DNA of 64,000 nucleotides from assembly GCF_902686445.1 (NCBI RefSeq), contig NC_062224.1:50343156-50407155 (forward strand), in the 5' to 3' direction. The position numbers were made by a program, and so were the translations under genes. Of the stretch, positions 50,746 through 61,454 are shown in pieces. Under the pieces are notes generated by a model. It had not been told where the DNA came from, ran no database searches, and worked only from the letters and a program-made list of their open reading frames with translations. This DNA is from Sciurus carolinensis (taxonomy: Eukaryota > Chordata > Mammalia > Rodentia > Sciuridae). Every line of letters begins with the position of its first letter. Position 1 is the first letter of the stretch.

Positions 50746-51054
50746 CCTCATAATTGTAATGGTCACGTGTGCTCATGTCCCTCTTCCCCCATCCACTCCT
50801 GTAGTATCAGTCCCAACTTTGAGACAGGACTCAAGAGTCTGTTATCCTCTTTCCCGATGTCATCCCCGAATTCCCCACACCCCTTCAGATGTGACACCAT
50901 TCACCCGCCCAACCTTTAATGATCCATGCCTGCCCTGCTTCCGTCATAGCCCTCAAACAGCGCCTGAAATCTGTTGCGGTTTGTCTGTTTTGTTGTTCTT
51001 TCTTCCACCAGAGCAATAGAAATGGGGATTTAGGTTCTCGTGGTTAAATTCACA

Positions 51055-51220
51055 GAATATAGAGTCAGGCTGCCTGGGCTTAAAGCTCAGCTCTCCATGT
51101 AGTAGCTGGGTGACCTTTCAAGTGGGAGTAATGTAAACCTGGTGTTCACCTCCTTGGGTTGTTGGGAAGTTCAACTGCAGTGTCTTCTGTGTCACTGGGC
51201 ACATGTAAGACCTCACTGGG
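51055..51220 (+). mobile_element. MIR SINE
   Basis: 'agtcaggctgcctgggctta', 'agtagctgggtgacctttc', 'ccttgggttgttgggaagt'. Confidence 0.75.
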
Positions 51221-51224
51221 TGTG

Positions 51225-51345
51225 AGACACTGTTCTGAAGTTCAGCCCTCCCAGCAGTCTGGTGAGATAGGTCATATTACTTGGTTGACAGGTTCATTAA
51301 TTTGAACCTGAGCCCACACAGCCAGTAAGTGGCTTTCTAAAGGGG
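51225..51345 (-). mobile_element. MIR SINE fragment
   Basis: 'gacactgttctgaagttcag' and 'gagcccacacagccagtaag' are in reverse orientation, adjoining the plus-strand MIR. Confidence 0.6.
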
Positions 51346-51744
51346 GCTGTTCATCCCCTGGCATGAGTTGGGCAAGTGCCCCATACATGTGGGTGCTTGT
51401 GTGGTTGTGTTACTGTGAGCACCTCAGAGTCAGGGGTTCAAGATTTCCTGTGGGCACCCCGGCACCCTGCATACCACCCAGCACACAATAGGTGCTCTGT
51501 AAATACTGTACTACACGTCCAGAAAGACTGTCATTTGGTGGCAGTCTGTAGGCATCAAAATTCTAATAATATCACAAGTAAATGTTTTGTGCCACAGTGA
51601 AGCACGTGGTTTCACTGAGGAAATTTCCAACTTTCTTTAAAATAGATTCTACCCTAAGTTACATGTTAGAATCAATGGCTTCCTGGTCCCACCCAAGGCT
51701 GATTACATCAGAATCCCTAAGGGACCCAGGTATCTCTGGCCTGT

Positions 51745-51936
51745 TTTTGTGTGTGTCTATGGGGCAGGTACAGGGAATTGAATGCAGGAATACTCTACCA
51801 TTGAGCTATATCCCAGTCCTCTTTATTTTTTATTTTGAGATGGGGTTTTGCTCAGTTGCTGAGGCTGAACTTGAACTCATCCTCCCTCAGCCTCCCAAGT
51901 TGCTGGATTTACAGGTGTGCACCACCATGCCTGGCC
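51745..51936 (-). mobile_element. Composite 7SL(B1)-ID SINE
   Basis: The ID part, 'gggaattgaatgcaggaat', is followed by a B1 part: 'tgctcagttgctgaggctga', 'acaggtgtgcaccaccatgc'. A short 'atctctg' repeat on each side (51732 and 51937) may be the target duplication. Confidence 0.88.
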
Positions 51937-52372
51937 ATCTCTGACTTTTTAAAATTTACCAGCTGATCCGAACGCACAGCCAAGCAGAACCTAATCACTA
52001 ATTTAAGACAACATCCAGTGACATTTCTGCACAGAACCCCTACTTCCTGTTCTGGAACCTCAAACTCTGAACAAAACTCAAAGGTCAGTGTCACGTGCAG
52101 TGTACAGTCTTTGACATCATCCTAGCTATTGGTTCACCAGGACAGCATTTTGGCCAAGTGCCTAGAGAACAGTGCAAGATGTATCTTGGAAAAGAAGCTG
52201 AAATGAAGTAATTGAATGTGCACAGAAAATGTGTCCCAAGTTCCAACCCCCCACACCCACACACACAGGTGAGCAGGGCAGCTGGGTCCATTCTCCTGGT
52301 CTAATTCAAAACAAGAGCCCACCTCATGCCCATTGGATTGTAAACCCTGGGCAGGGTTTTTGGGTTTTTTTT

Positions 52373-52400
52373 AGATTTTCCTTCTGAGATTTTCCTTCTG
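52373..52400 (+). repeat. 14-bp perfect tandem duplication
   Basis: 'agattttccttctg' twice, end to end. Confidence 0.95.
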
Positions 52401-52689
52401 GTGTCTAGGAAGGAAGAGTCTGGAAGATCATGTGCCAAGAGATTTTTGTTTACCAATTTGGCTAAAAAAGTCCAAAACTCTTGGACTGGATGAATTGTAA
52501 TAAAGGTAGGAGTCCACCTAGTGTGATGAACATCCAGGTGGCTTAGCCTCTGTCCCCAGTGAATACCAGGGCAACTTTCCACCCAAAGACAGAAACATAG
52601 GATAAGGAAGTTGATAAGAGGTTGGAGTGTGGAGGGGAAATGCAGATGGAAAGTATGGAAAAATTAACAAACATTAAGAAACAATCATG

Positions 52690-52830
52690 GCAAGAGCTGA
52701 CTGACATTTTGCATATCTTGCTTTACTTAATCTCTACAAGTCTGCAGAAGTGTGGCGTTGTGCCCATTTTATAGGAAAGAAGCTGAAGGTCTGAGAAATG
52801 GAGCTTCTTGGCCTCAATCCCACAAATGTT
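52690..52830 (-). mobile_element. MIR SINE
   Basis: 'ttacttaatctctacaagtc', 'tgcccattttataggaaaga', 'gctgaaggtctgagaaatgg'. Confidence 0.65.
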
Positions 52831-54371
52831 CCTGAAGCCATGACCCCAGGCCAGGTCTCTGATTCTGAAGGCATTTCATTTTCTAACAGTGATCCTGGGT
52901 TCCCAGGACTGCAGTGTGATGCCCAGGTCCCCACATGGCAACCAGGACAGTTGATGGCATCCAGAACAACCTGGAGAAGAGTTTTTGGTCTAAAAGTTCA
53001 GCTGGGATATGGAGGTGATGTCACCTGTCTCTGCACCTCTCTGTCCAGCTAAGCGTCCGATGGAAAGATTGACACTGGTACAAAGACCTGGGTGCAAAGT
53101 TTTTAAGTCGAAATTTAGGATTCTAAATATGCTCACTTGCACACACACACACACAAATGCACACCCATACTGTGTGACCTTAACGTGGGTTCTGCTTTGC
53201 TTTCTCAGAGTCAGACAGCAGAGCTGAGATCACATTGATTTGAAGACTAGTGCCAACTCTGCAGGGGTCACACAAGGTTAAATGAAGGAGTTACAAGTGG
53301 TCTATTGCTCCCAGCTTTTCTGCACATGGAACCATAGAATTCTGTGGCCAGCAGGGTCAGCACAAGAGCCTTGACCTCTGCTCTCCACCCAGGGCTCTTG
53401 CGAAGTCTCACCATGGCTTCGGAGAGACTAGAGAAAGATGTATTTTTCTTACTTTTTCACCTTCTCACTCTGATGCTGTCGTCATCCCAAGCTGGAGAGG
53501 CTGACCCAGAGGCTGTGAAAGGCGGCCACACAGACAGCAAAATCTCCCTTTGTGCCTGTGTAATGGCCATGATTTGACCCTTCCTCCTGCAAATGAAGGG
53601 AAAGGGGTGAGGAGTGACAGCTCCCTGCCTGAGGGACACTCCTCTCGGCAGTCAATGACAATTGCTACCGCAGGGTCCTCGCCTGCGATGATTTCTCCCA
53701 AACAGAACGGCATGCTATTATGAATATAAAGCCTATTAACTCTACTCCAGAAGGAGAATATAAGGCCTCAAGCAAGAGAGAGGACCAGCTGAGGAAGCAC
53801 ATGATCAAACCCCAGATGAGGTCATTGCCAGGCCCTGGTGCCAGCACAGACAGGGGTCAGAGGGACTGATGCATTGCATGAGAATCAACTCATTAAGATT
53901 CAAGTTAAACGTTTCTTAGGGCCCTGCCAGCCCTCATGTATTTTGATGAAATACTTTGGGAAAGAAGAAACAGGCAGGTGACAAGAGCAAAGGTGGGGAT
54001 GCGCCTTATCCCCTTCTCCTTCATTTTTACCCGTGTGCCTCCCACCATGCTGCCTCAGTTTCACTTTGAAGGGTTTTGGGGGTCAACAAGATCATGCACA
54101 GAAGAGAAGGTGTGGGATCCAAACTGGACCCATAGCTAGAAGAGTCCTAATTAACAGGTAGAGATTTCTGGCAGTTGAAGATTCTCTGTAAGGTCTACTA
54201 AGAAAGAGGCCCTCAAAGACTTTGGGAGAAAGTTGGACTTGGAGGTTAGAATCTGCAGATCAGATGAGTCCAGTGAAGGCTCATGTAAACATTGAGAAGA
54301 GCTTTGATGTAGGAACAGAACTCAGAGGAACGCAGTTATCTTAGGAAGTCACCTCTTGAAAAACTCCTGTC

Positions 54372-54510
54372 CCCACTTCCGCATTCATTTGTTCATTCAC
54401 TGACCCACCCATGCTGTCAATTAAATATTGATGATTTGGGCCAGGCTCTGTGGAAACAAAGATGTATAAGATACTGTTCCTGCTCTCAAGAACTTGTCAT
54501 CCTTGAAAAG
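54372..54510 (-). mobile_element. L2 LINE 3' region
   Basis: The left edge 'cattcatttgttcattcact' is a reversed AATGA tail. It is followed by 'gccaggctctgtggaaacaa' and 'tgctctcaagaacttgtc'. Confidence 0.75.
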
Positions 54511-54522
54511 AAATGACTTATG

Positions 54523-54728
54523 ACTGGGCATGGTGGTGCACCCCAGCAATCCCAACAGCTCAGGAGGCTGAGGCAGGAGGATTGTGAGTTCAAAGCCAGC
54601 CTTAGCAACTAGGAAGGCCCTAAGTAACTCAGTGAAACCCTAAATTAAATAACAAAACAGGGCTGGGGATGTGGCTCAGTGGTTGAGTGCCCCTGGATTC
54701 ATTCCCCAGTACCTCCCCCCACCAAAAA
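54523..54728 (+). mobile_element. Composite 7SL(B1)-ID SINE with imperfect target duplication
   Basis: The B1 head is 'ctgggcatggtggtgcaccc'... and the ID unit 'gctggggatgtggctcagtg'. 'aaaagaaatgacttatga' before it and 'aaaagaaatagactcatga' after it look like a diverged target-site duplication. Confidence 0.95.
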
Positions 54729-55704
54729 GAAATAGACTCATGAACTGAGATGGCAGTGTCGTGGGACACATGCCACAGGTGTGACTTCTGCACCTCTCTG
54801 AAAGCCTTAGAGCTGCTGGGTGGGTCTGAATCATCACCAAACACAGAGTACACCATCAAGGCAACTCTCTCTAGAGAGGCTATGGAGCAGGGTCTTGAAT
54901 TAAGAGTAGTTTTGGCCATAGAGAGAGGAAGGGCATCCAGATTAAGGGAGGAGCTATGCAGTGACAGAGTGTGGCTTGAAAGTGCAGGGACCTCAGAAGC
55001 GTGTGGGAGCAGAGGGAGCCCCCGATGTCCTCCGCCTCTCCTCGGGTGTGCTTGCAGACCCACTGAAGTGGAAATGTGGCTCAAGGCCATTCCCTGCTTC
55101 CTGGCAGAGTGCACCAGCACCTCTGATCCATCCCTCAGATCCAAGGGCACTGGGCTGGGTTCATCTGCTTTGGCTTTTTCGAACGTGACTTTTTGAACAT
55201 TCCTTCCTGTTGCCTTATCAGTTTGCAGGAGGCTGTTTCACTTTGCCTGGATTGGGACTGGCTTCATAATTCCTATGTGGTTTGGCTTCAGGATCAAGAC
55301 AAAATGTCAGTGCCAAGCTGCCTAATAATGGCTGACATGAGCATGTGTTTAAAACCTAATAAAATATTGCCTCCAAATTTTCTGGCCAAATTCACTTATG
55401 TAAATATCTAACATCAGGTCTCACCCAGAATATCCTGTTGGGTTTCAGGAGATTGTTTTTAAATCTGCTCCAAGCTGTGGGAATAGTGCAGAGTGCCTGT
55501 GTGCTGGACTGTTCTTGTCGGCTACATTTCTGTTTTTCCCAGAAACTGTATTGAAGACATGCTGTCTACTGCCCCTCTGTGCACTCCTTGAGTGTTCTTG
55601 AGGGGAAAATCCTGCCTCTATTCATGAACTTCGCCTGCTTTTTTGTCTGATCATGAAGCTCATGATAGGTTTGTGTTCACCAAATCAAACTCTGGACCCA
55701 GCAG

Positions 55705-56072
55705 TAGGAATGAGAGTAGTCTCCCTTATCTGTGGGAGATGCGTTCCAAGCCCCCCCCGGTAGGTGCCTGAAACCACCCATAGTACCAAACTCTACATAT
55801 GCAAGTTATTTTCTATATACACGTACCTATGATGAAATTTTTAAATTAGGCACAGTAAAAAATTAACAATAACTAATAATGAAATAGAACAGTTATAACA
55901 ACATACTGTAATAAAATTTTGTGATCTCTTGAGTTGAGACAAATATTAATATTTTATTCATATTATTGGCATTAATATTTTATTAATAGAATTCATATTA
56001 ATATTAATATTCTCAGTCCACAGTTGACTGTGCATAACTGAAACCACAGAAAGTAGGGACTGAGAGACCACA
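55705..56072 (+). mobile_element. Tigger-like (TcMar) nonautonomous DNA transposon
   Basis: The left end 'agtctcccttatctgtggga' and the right end 'ctgaaaccacagaaagtagg' follow the related-inverted-terminus layout of Tigger-derived short elements. The middle, 'ttaggcacagtaaaaaatta', is also typical. No transposase is present. The centre has become AT-rich and partly palindromic. Confidence 0.7.
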
Positions 56073-56939
56073 GCAGTATAGCTTAGATCCCAGCCCTCTT
56101 CAATGGTTTCAGTCTTATTGATACGCTTAATCTCCCTAGTTTATACTCTTTAAGATTCTGTAGGCTTCCTCCCAACCTTTTGGAAGTAGGTGGGATGTAG
56201 TTTTTCCTTGGACCAGCAGCTGTTTGCAGCCACATAATTAGCATATTGGAAGAGAGGAAGTCCCTGCTGCCTTTGCTGCTTGTCTGACTTCCATGAATCT
56301 GCTCTCTAGGAATAGGTGTTTTTCAGCCAAAACCTGGTCTTCCCTCAGCCAACTGGGATTCTAGTACCTGTGCTCTTTTTTATTACTCTCCTACCCCAGT
56401 AAGACTGTATTTTAATTGTATTAAAAAGCACATCATCAGCAGATCAAAATATATCTCTCACATGTCTGTGAGAGCTATCCACAGGGAGGATTCTGGGGGC
56501 GGGCATTTGGGGAACTTCCAAATTAAAATGCTGATAAGCATTGAAAACCCAGTGCCATGTCTCCAAGCATAGAACTGGAGCCAGAGGGAGATTTCTTTTT
56601 CTTCCATAAATGTAATTTTAGCCCTAAAGAAGCAATAAGTCAGAAATGCAAAAGGTGAATTCCTCTCATGAATGGAGCAGGTATTACTGAGCAGACACTG
56701 GGAAGAGAGGTGGGCTATTTAGGACTGAGACTACCCAAGGAAGTGTAAGTCCAAAGGAAGTCGTCTGCTTTCTGTTCTCCTTACTCTGCAGCATGATTTA
56801 TTCATGGCTCCTAAGATAAAGGATGACATTTCATTCAGAGGGGAATTACAATTCTGATCAGTGAAGGTTCTCATCAAAGAGATGAGGGGATGAATAATTT
56901 TATGGGGATTTGGTTACTGATTGAAGGAGGAAGGCAAGC

Positions 56940-57100
56940 CCACTTTTATTGAGCACTTACCATGTACCATATACTTTATAAATGATCATTTATTGAATCC
57001 TCACGACACTGGGAAGTAGATGTTACTATCCCATCACTTCAAAGTGAAGAATTTCAAAGCCCTGTGGTCTGATTACAAACCCACTGCCCAGATCGTATGA
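56940..57100 (-). mobile_element. MIR SINE
   Basis: 'tttattgagcacttaccatg' and 'attgaatcctcacgacactg' are the reverse-oriented core. Confidence 0.85.
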
Positions 57101-57249
57101 TGAGGTATGATAGGATACTCCCATTTTATGAGACATCTCAGTCCTATGTTATGTTTAACCCCCTCAGAACCTCCAGCTCTCACCCCAGCATCACACCCCA
57201 AGGCCAGCGTCTCTATCCAACGTGGCAACAATGAAGCCACAAGCTTTTT

Positions 57250-57445
57250 TTTTGTTTTCAGTGTTTCTTACTAGTATATTCTAGTTCTGCACAATAGCTT
57301 GTTTTGACATAATGGTACATGCATGAAACAGATTTTGCTCCATTTTAGTAGTACTTCTCCTTTTCCTCCCTCCTTTCTTACCCTGTTCCCCTTTCTCTAC
57401 TGATCTTCCTTCTATTTGTTCATTGTTTTTATTTATTTTTTTAAA
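57250..57445 (-). mobile_element. L1 LINE 3' end
   Basis: A T-rich left edge is followed by 'cttgttttgacataatggt' and 'tttgctccattttagtag', an L1 3' UTR in reverse. It abuts the LTR at 57464. Confidence 0.7.
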
Positions 57446-57463
57446 ATAGCTGGGGATATAACT

Positions 57464-57762
57464 TGAAAGTACCCAGAAACCACTCTGGACATGGGAACTC
57501 ACGCAAGAGATTTTATTAAGCAGACAGGCAGAGTGTCTACCTGCAGGGTGAGAGAGAGAGAAGATGAGAGGGAGAGAAAGAGAGAACATGCAAGAGTGAG
57601 AAGGAGAGAGAGAGAAAATGGCGGGGGAGTTATTCTTAAGTAATGGGCTAATAACAATGGACCAGTGACTGGCGAGGAGGTTCGCAGGCTGACAATCTGG
57701 GTTATAAAGTGGTGTGGGGGAGGCAGAATAATGGCAGCAGCAAAATGGCAGATCTGATGCCA
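57464..57762 (-). mobile_element. Endogenous retrovirus LTR (about 299 bp)
   Basis: Read on the minus strand it starts TGGCATC and ends TTTCA (TG...CA). It has a TATA-like word (57702-57708), a long CT-rich stretch (57548-57617) and an AATAAA polyadenylation signal (reverse at 57512-57517) about 190 nt later. The polypurine tract lies immediately 5' on the minus strand. A chance open frame crosses this LTR and the L1 beside it and is not a gene. Confidence 0.75.
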
Positions 57763-58221
57763 ATATTCCTCCCTTTTTGTTTTTATAGATACTGGGGGTG
57801 GGATAATGGTCTTTCTTCTGTAGCTTCTCCCTGCTGGTTAGGGGCGAAGAGTCTCATTCCTGTAAAAAAAAAAAAAAAAGAGGATTAGGCAGGGCTTTAA
57901 GCGGGAACAGAGTTTTTGGAGGCGGAGGTGTCAATAGTGAATCACAGGTCTCGGCTTTGGGTGTCAGGGACTGGTAGTCTTGAAGGAGAAGCGGTTGATC
58001 GGCCACTTGGTTGGTGAACTTTTTTGTGTCCGCCAGCTCCGGCACTTGTGTATCTATCTGATCTTGTAGGAACTTCTGTAGGCAATTTAGCAGGCTTGGT
58101 CCTGTTTAGGAAGATCTGTAGATGTTAAAACGACCAAAAATTTCTGACTCTGGCAGTTTCTCTTGATGGTTATCAGGCACTCCTGCCTAAGAATCCTTTA
58201 GTAGCCTCCTGCCTTACTTAT
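57763..58221 (-). pseudogene. 3' end of a gammaretrovirus-like provirus: broken envelope tail and polypurine tract
   Basis: On the minus strand an AAAAAGGGAGG polypurine tract (about 57767-57777) directly precedes the LTR, marking this as the 3' side of a provirus. Upstream of it a frame runs from about 58100 to 57854. Its start resembles the membrane-proximal cytoplasmic part of a gammaretroviral transmembrane envelope protein, with a Gly-Pro-x-Leu-Leu-Asn-type opening. The frame is broken: a stop lies two codons before that motif, and its end runs into a T16 tract. The rest of the provirus, including gag, pol, most of env and the 5' LTR, is absent. The region ends where a plus-strand ID SINE begins (about 58222). 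It is a dead relic. The virus class is inferred from a short motif and could be wrong. Confidence 0.55.
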
Positions 58222-58223
58222 TC

Positions 58224-58326
58224 TTGGGGCTAACATAACTCAGTTGGTAAAGTGCTTGCCTCGCATGCACAAGGCCCTGGGTTCAATCCGCAGCAACACA
58301 CACACACACATACACACACACACACA
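58224..58326 (+). mobile_element. ID SINE with (CA)n tail
   Basis: A box 'taactcagttggtaaagtgc' and B box 'gggttcaatcc'. The tail has become a CA repeat. Confidence 0.9.
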
Positions 58327-58474
58327 ATTTTTTTTTAATAAAATAAAATATTTTTAACTGTAGATGGACACAATATCTTTATTTTATTTATTTTTTTATG
58401 TGGTGCTGAGAATTAAACCCAGTGCCTAACACATGCTAGACGAGTGCTCTACCACTGAGCCACAGCCACAGCCC
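58327..58474 (-). mobile_element. ID SINE, tail-to-tail with the previous one
   Basis: 'aactgtagatggacacaata', 'gtggtgctgagaattaaacc', 'accactgagccacagcc'. With the plus-strand ID it forms an inverted pair, so an RNA crossing both could fold into a long hairpin. Confidence 0.9.
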
Positions 58475-58485
58475 TTATTGTTTTT

Positions 58486-58915
58486 TTTTCAAATTGGTAC
58501 TTTAAAAATATACCTAAAGGTGGGATCCACTGTGGCATGTTCATATATGTACACAGCATAATTTTGTCAACTTCATTCCTCAATTCCCTGCTTAGCCTGG
58601 CCCTCCTCCCACCCCCTCAGTCCCCTTCTGCTCTACTTATCTTCCCTCTGTTTTTGTGGGATCCACCCTCTCCCTATTTTTTTTTTTCTTACTTTGCTCT
58701 AGCTTCCACATATGGGAGAAAACATTCAACCCTTGACTTTCTGACTGCCTTATTTCCCGTAGCATGATGTTCTCCATTTTTCATCCCTTTACCCGCAGAT
58801 GCTATGATTTCATCCTTTTTTGTGGCTGAGTAACACTCCATTGTGTATGTACTCCACATTTTCTTCATCCATCACCTTTTGATGGGTAGCTAGGTTGGTT
58901 CCATAACTTCAAACC
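58486..58915 (-). mobile_element. L1 LINE 3' end
   Basis: Reverse-oriented 3' UTR and ORF2 end: 'gttcatatatgtacacagca', 'gtggctgagtaacactccat', 'acattttcttcatccatcac'. The ORF2 frame is broken by several stops. Confidence 0.85.
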
Positions 58916-59094
58916 ACATTCTTTGAACACTAGCCATGCCTAGACAAAGGATAGCAGGTGTTGTGGGAGCCACCCCTGCTGTCCACTCCACTGGAAGGGT
59001 AGCAAACACCCTACTGGACCTGAGAATGACCCCACCCTTCCTCTTCTTCTCTGCTGCACAGGCCCTTTAATAATGAACTCCCACAAGCTTCTAG

Positions 59095-59427
59095 CTACTG
59101 CTGATGACAAAATTGACAGTTCAAATGACAGAGCCCTGTGTAAGTCTTCCTGACCTCTGAATGTACCACACGGAGCTCTTTCCAAAACTCCAATTTCTGT
59201 GGCTGTTCCTTGTATGGCTGAACAGCAATCCTCTCTGCTCTTCTCTGAGCATCAAGCAAATGTAATAATTCAGTGTGCAGTGTCACTAGGACTTCCAGCT
59301 TGAATCGGTCCTGGTGCCATTTGGCCCACTGGGACAGTGGGCAATCTGCCAATCTGTCGTTTGATCTTGGAGAACATACGTCACCTCCCAGTGAATGGAT
59401 GGGTGGTTTTACACCCCAAAGAGTAAG
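59095..59427 (-). pseudogene. Unrecognised protein-like open frame (110 codons), possible gene fragment
   Basis: The minus-strand frame is open from just after a TAA (59428-59430) to a TAG at 59095-59097. It has no good ATG start. Residues are rich in L, H, Q, E, K and W and do not look like random translation: 'SQWAKWHQDRFKLEV', 'TELLHLLDAQRRAERI' and 'EFWKELRVVHSEVRKTY' read as amphipathic helices, and the end carries a Cys/His cluster. It sits just 5' (on the minus strand) of the L1 end at 58486-58915. I do not recognise the family. It could be a fragment of a retroposed gene, part of an unknown element, or chance. Nothing suggests it is expressed. Confidence 0.25.
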
Positions 59428-59996
59428 TTATTAGTCCCTGCAGGACAAGATGGGGTCAAAGTCGTATGCAGGGCGGGTGTGTTTTTAAAGAAAAGATATG
59501 GCAGCTATAGACAAAATGGCCTAGAAGATGAAGCTGGAATCCCAGGAAGAAGCCCAGTTTAACTTCCCCATGTTCACTAGAAATATCTCAGAATGAACTG
59601 TGGACCTGGCAGCGCTGTGTGGTTGGGGCAGGTTGAGTACCGTGTGGGCCTTTTTGTGTTCCCTTGCACCAAAGCTGAGGGAGTGTTTCATTAATGCGGA
59701 GGGGCTGCATTAACAGTCCTAGTGACTCTGAGCAGGCCGGAGTCTGGGGGCTGCTCTGTTAATCAGGAGGCACACCCTAATGAACACCTGCCTGCCTCCC
59801 AGAGTCCCCAGAGGGGATCTAAATAAAGCAGACTCCCCAGCCAGCTAGGGAGCTCTTGCCTTTCTAGAGAAGCAGTAATTATGTACGCCTGTCAAAGCCT
59901 TCCCGTTGGGCATCATTCAAATGCATAGATGAGAAAGACTTCTTCCCAGACTGTCATGGCCCCAGCTCCTCCAAGAAAGCTGAGACCAGCCTGTAC

Positions 59997-60030
59997 CTTA
60001 GAAAAATATGGAAGAAACCATGTGGAAATA
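59997..60030 (+). repeat. Near-identical 31-bp pair, copy 1
   Basis: 'tagaaaaatatggaagaaac' continues into 'catgtggaaat'. It matches 61458-61488 with two differences, both T/C. Confidence 0.85.
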
Positions 60031-60514
60031 AAAGGAAAGGATCAAGGAAATAATGTAAAAAGGGAAGGAGAAGGGGGAAATAACTGGGAAACTTGAAAAG
60101 ATTGTTCCCAGGGAGTCCCCACCCCTAGGTTAAATGGCAGAGTCATTTGGAAGGAGAGAGGGATGGACGGAGAGGAAGGAGGTAATTAGAGCAGTCAACT
60201 GTGACTTTTGGGTCGCTAGAGAAGTCAGTGCTGGAGGAGAAGGCACAGTTAGGAATGGGGTGCAGACATCCTTTTGGGGGTTCAAAAGTAAATTGCAAGT
60301 AATTGAGACCTGGCGACTCTCTTGAATCACTGAGCATGTGACATCTGGTCACATCCAGGACTGTATGTCACCACCGTCTGCCTAGCAATTCCCTGCTTCA
60401 GACTAGCCCCCAGAGAATGTCCAGGTGGTATCCCCTCCTGTGGTCTGCTTCTCTGCTGGCCTGGTCTAACAGTAAACACTCCACCCTTTAGTCTGTTCCA
60501 CCCTACCAATAAGA

Positions 60515-60600
60515 AGTCTTTATTAGGCACCTACTGTGTGTTAGGTACTGCATTAGCTGTGGAGCTACAAATATTAATAAAATATAGCCCATCATTTGGG
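60515..60600 (-). mobile_element. MIR/L2-like fragment
   Basis: 'ctttattaggcacctactg' and 'gtgttaggtactgcattagc' resemble the terminal part of these ancient repeats in reverse orientation. Confidence 0.5.
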
Positions 60601-61329
60601 AACTTAACTCACAAAATCGACAAAATGCTATTGCATTTCACAAAAGCAGCTCAGAAACGCTTGGACTTTAGAGGAGCCTGTGGCCTGCTGGATCTGTACA
60701 CCAGTGTTTAAAACAAAGCCCCGTTCAGGAGCTCCATTGTTCACCGTGGCGACTGCAGTTCATAACAATGTCTTGCAGACTTGAAAATTGCTAACAGTCG
60801 ATTTTAAAATTTTCTTGCCAAGAAAAAAAAGCGTGTGAGGAGATGGATACATTAATTAGCTTGATTTAGTCAGATCAAAACATCATGTTGCACACCATAA
60901 ATACAGCACATGTAATTTTTGTCAATTAAAAAATAAATGAATAGGTAAAATTTACATTCAATTATATGCCAGGCTTTGGAGTCAGCCCTAGGACCTAAGC
61001 CCCTTGTAAGCCCTTGAGTCCTTTGGGGATCTAGATCTTGGGCACCCTGTTCAGGATTTCTGTGCTCCAGTGTCCTCATCCTGCACAGTCATTCTGAAGA
61101 TTCGGATGACCTAAGTAAGGCTTGCAGGCCAAAGCCAGGGGGAGATGCCAGTGCTGGGTAGCCAGGGCAGCTCACCAAGAGGCTCCACCCAAGACCCCAG
61201 AAGGTGTAGACCTGAGGTCATTTGCTTCTGTTAGCAGCTGCCTATTTCCTGACCCCCTTTTCATTCATGTGCTTTGATTTCTTTTATTGTTTGTTCCTTT
61301 GTTTGGTTTTTGCTTGTTCGTTTTGTTTG

Positions 61330-61410
61330 CTTTTCTCAGAGCTGGGGAGGGAACCCAGGGCTGCACACGTGCTTTGCAAGTGCTCTGCCTCGGAGCCACG
61401 TCCCCAGCCC
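61330..61410 (-). mobile_element. ID SINE
   Basis: 'gctggggagggaacccaggg', 'gtgctctgcctcggagccac', ending 'gtccccagccc'. Confidence 0.88.
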
Positions 61411-61454
61411 ACTGTACTTTTGTTTCCTTTCTTTCCCATTTCAGCACCTGGTGA

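Noticed and set aside
54629..55196. Overlapping 173- and 148-codon frames on opposite strands
   Set aside because: The minus-strand frame runs into the composite SINE at 54523-54728, the two overlap each other, and neither resembles a protein.
57281..57763. 160-codon minus-strand frame
   Set aside because: It reads through the retroviral LTR and into the L1 3' end, so it is not a gene.
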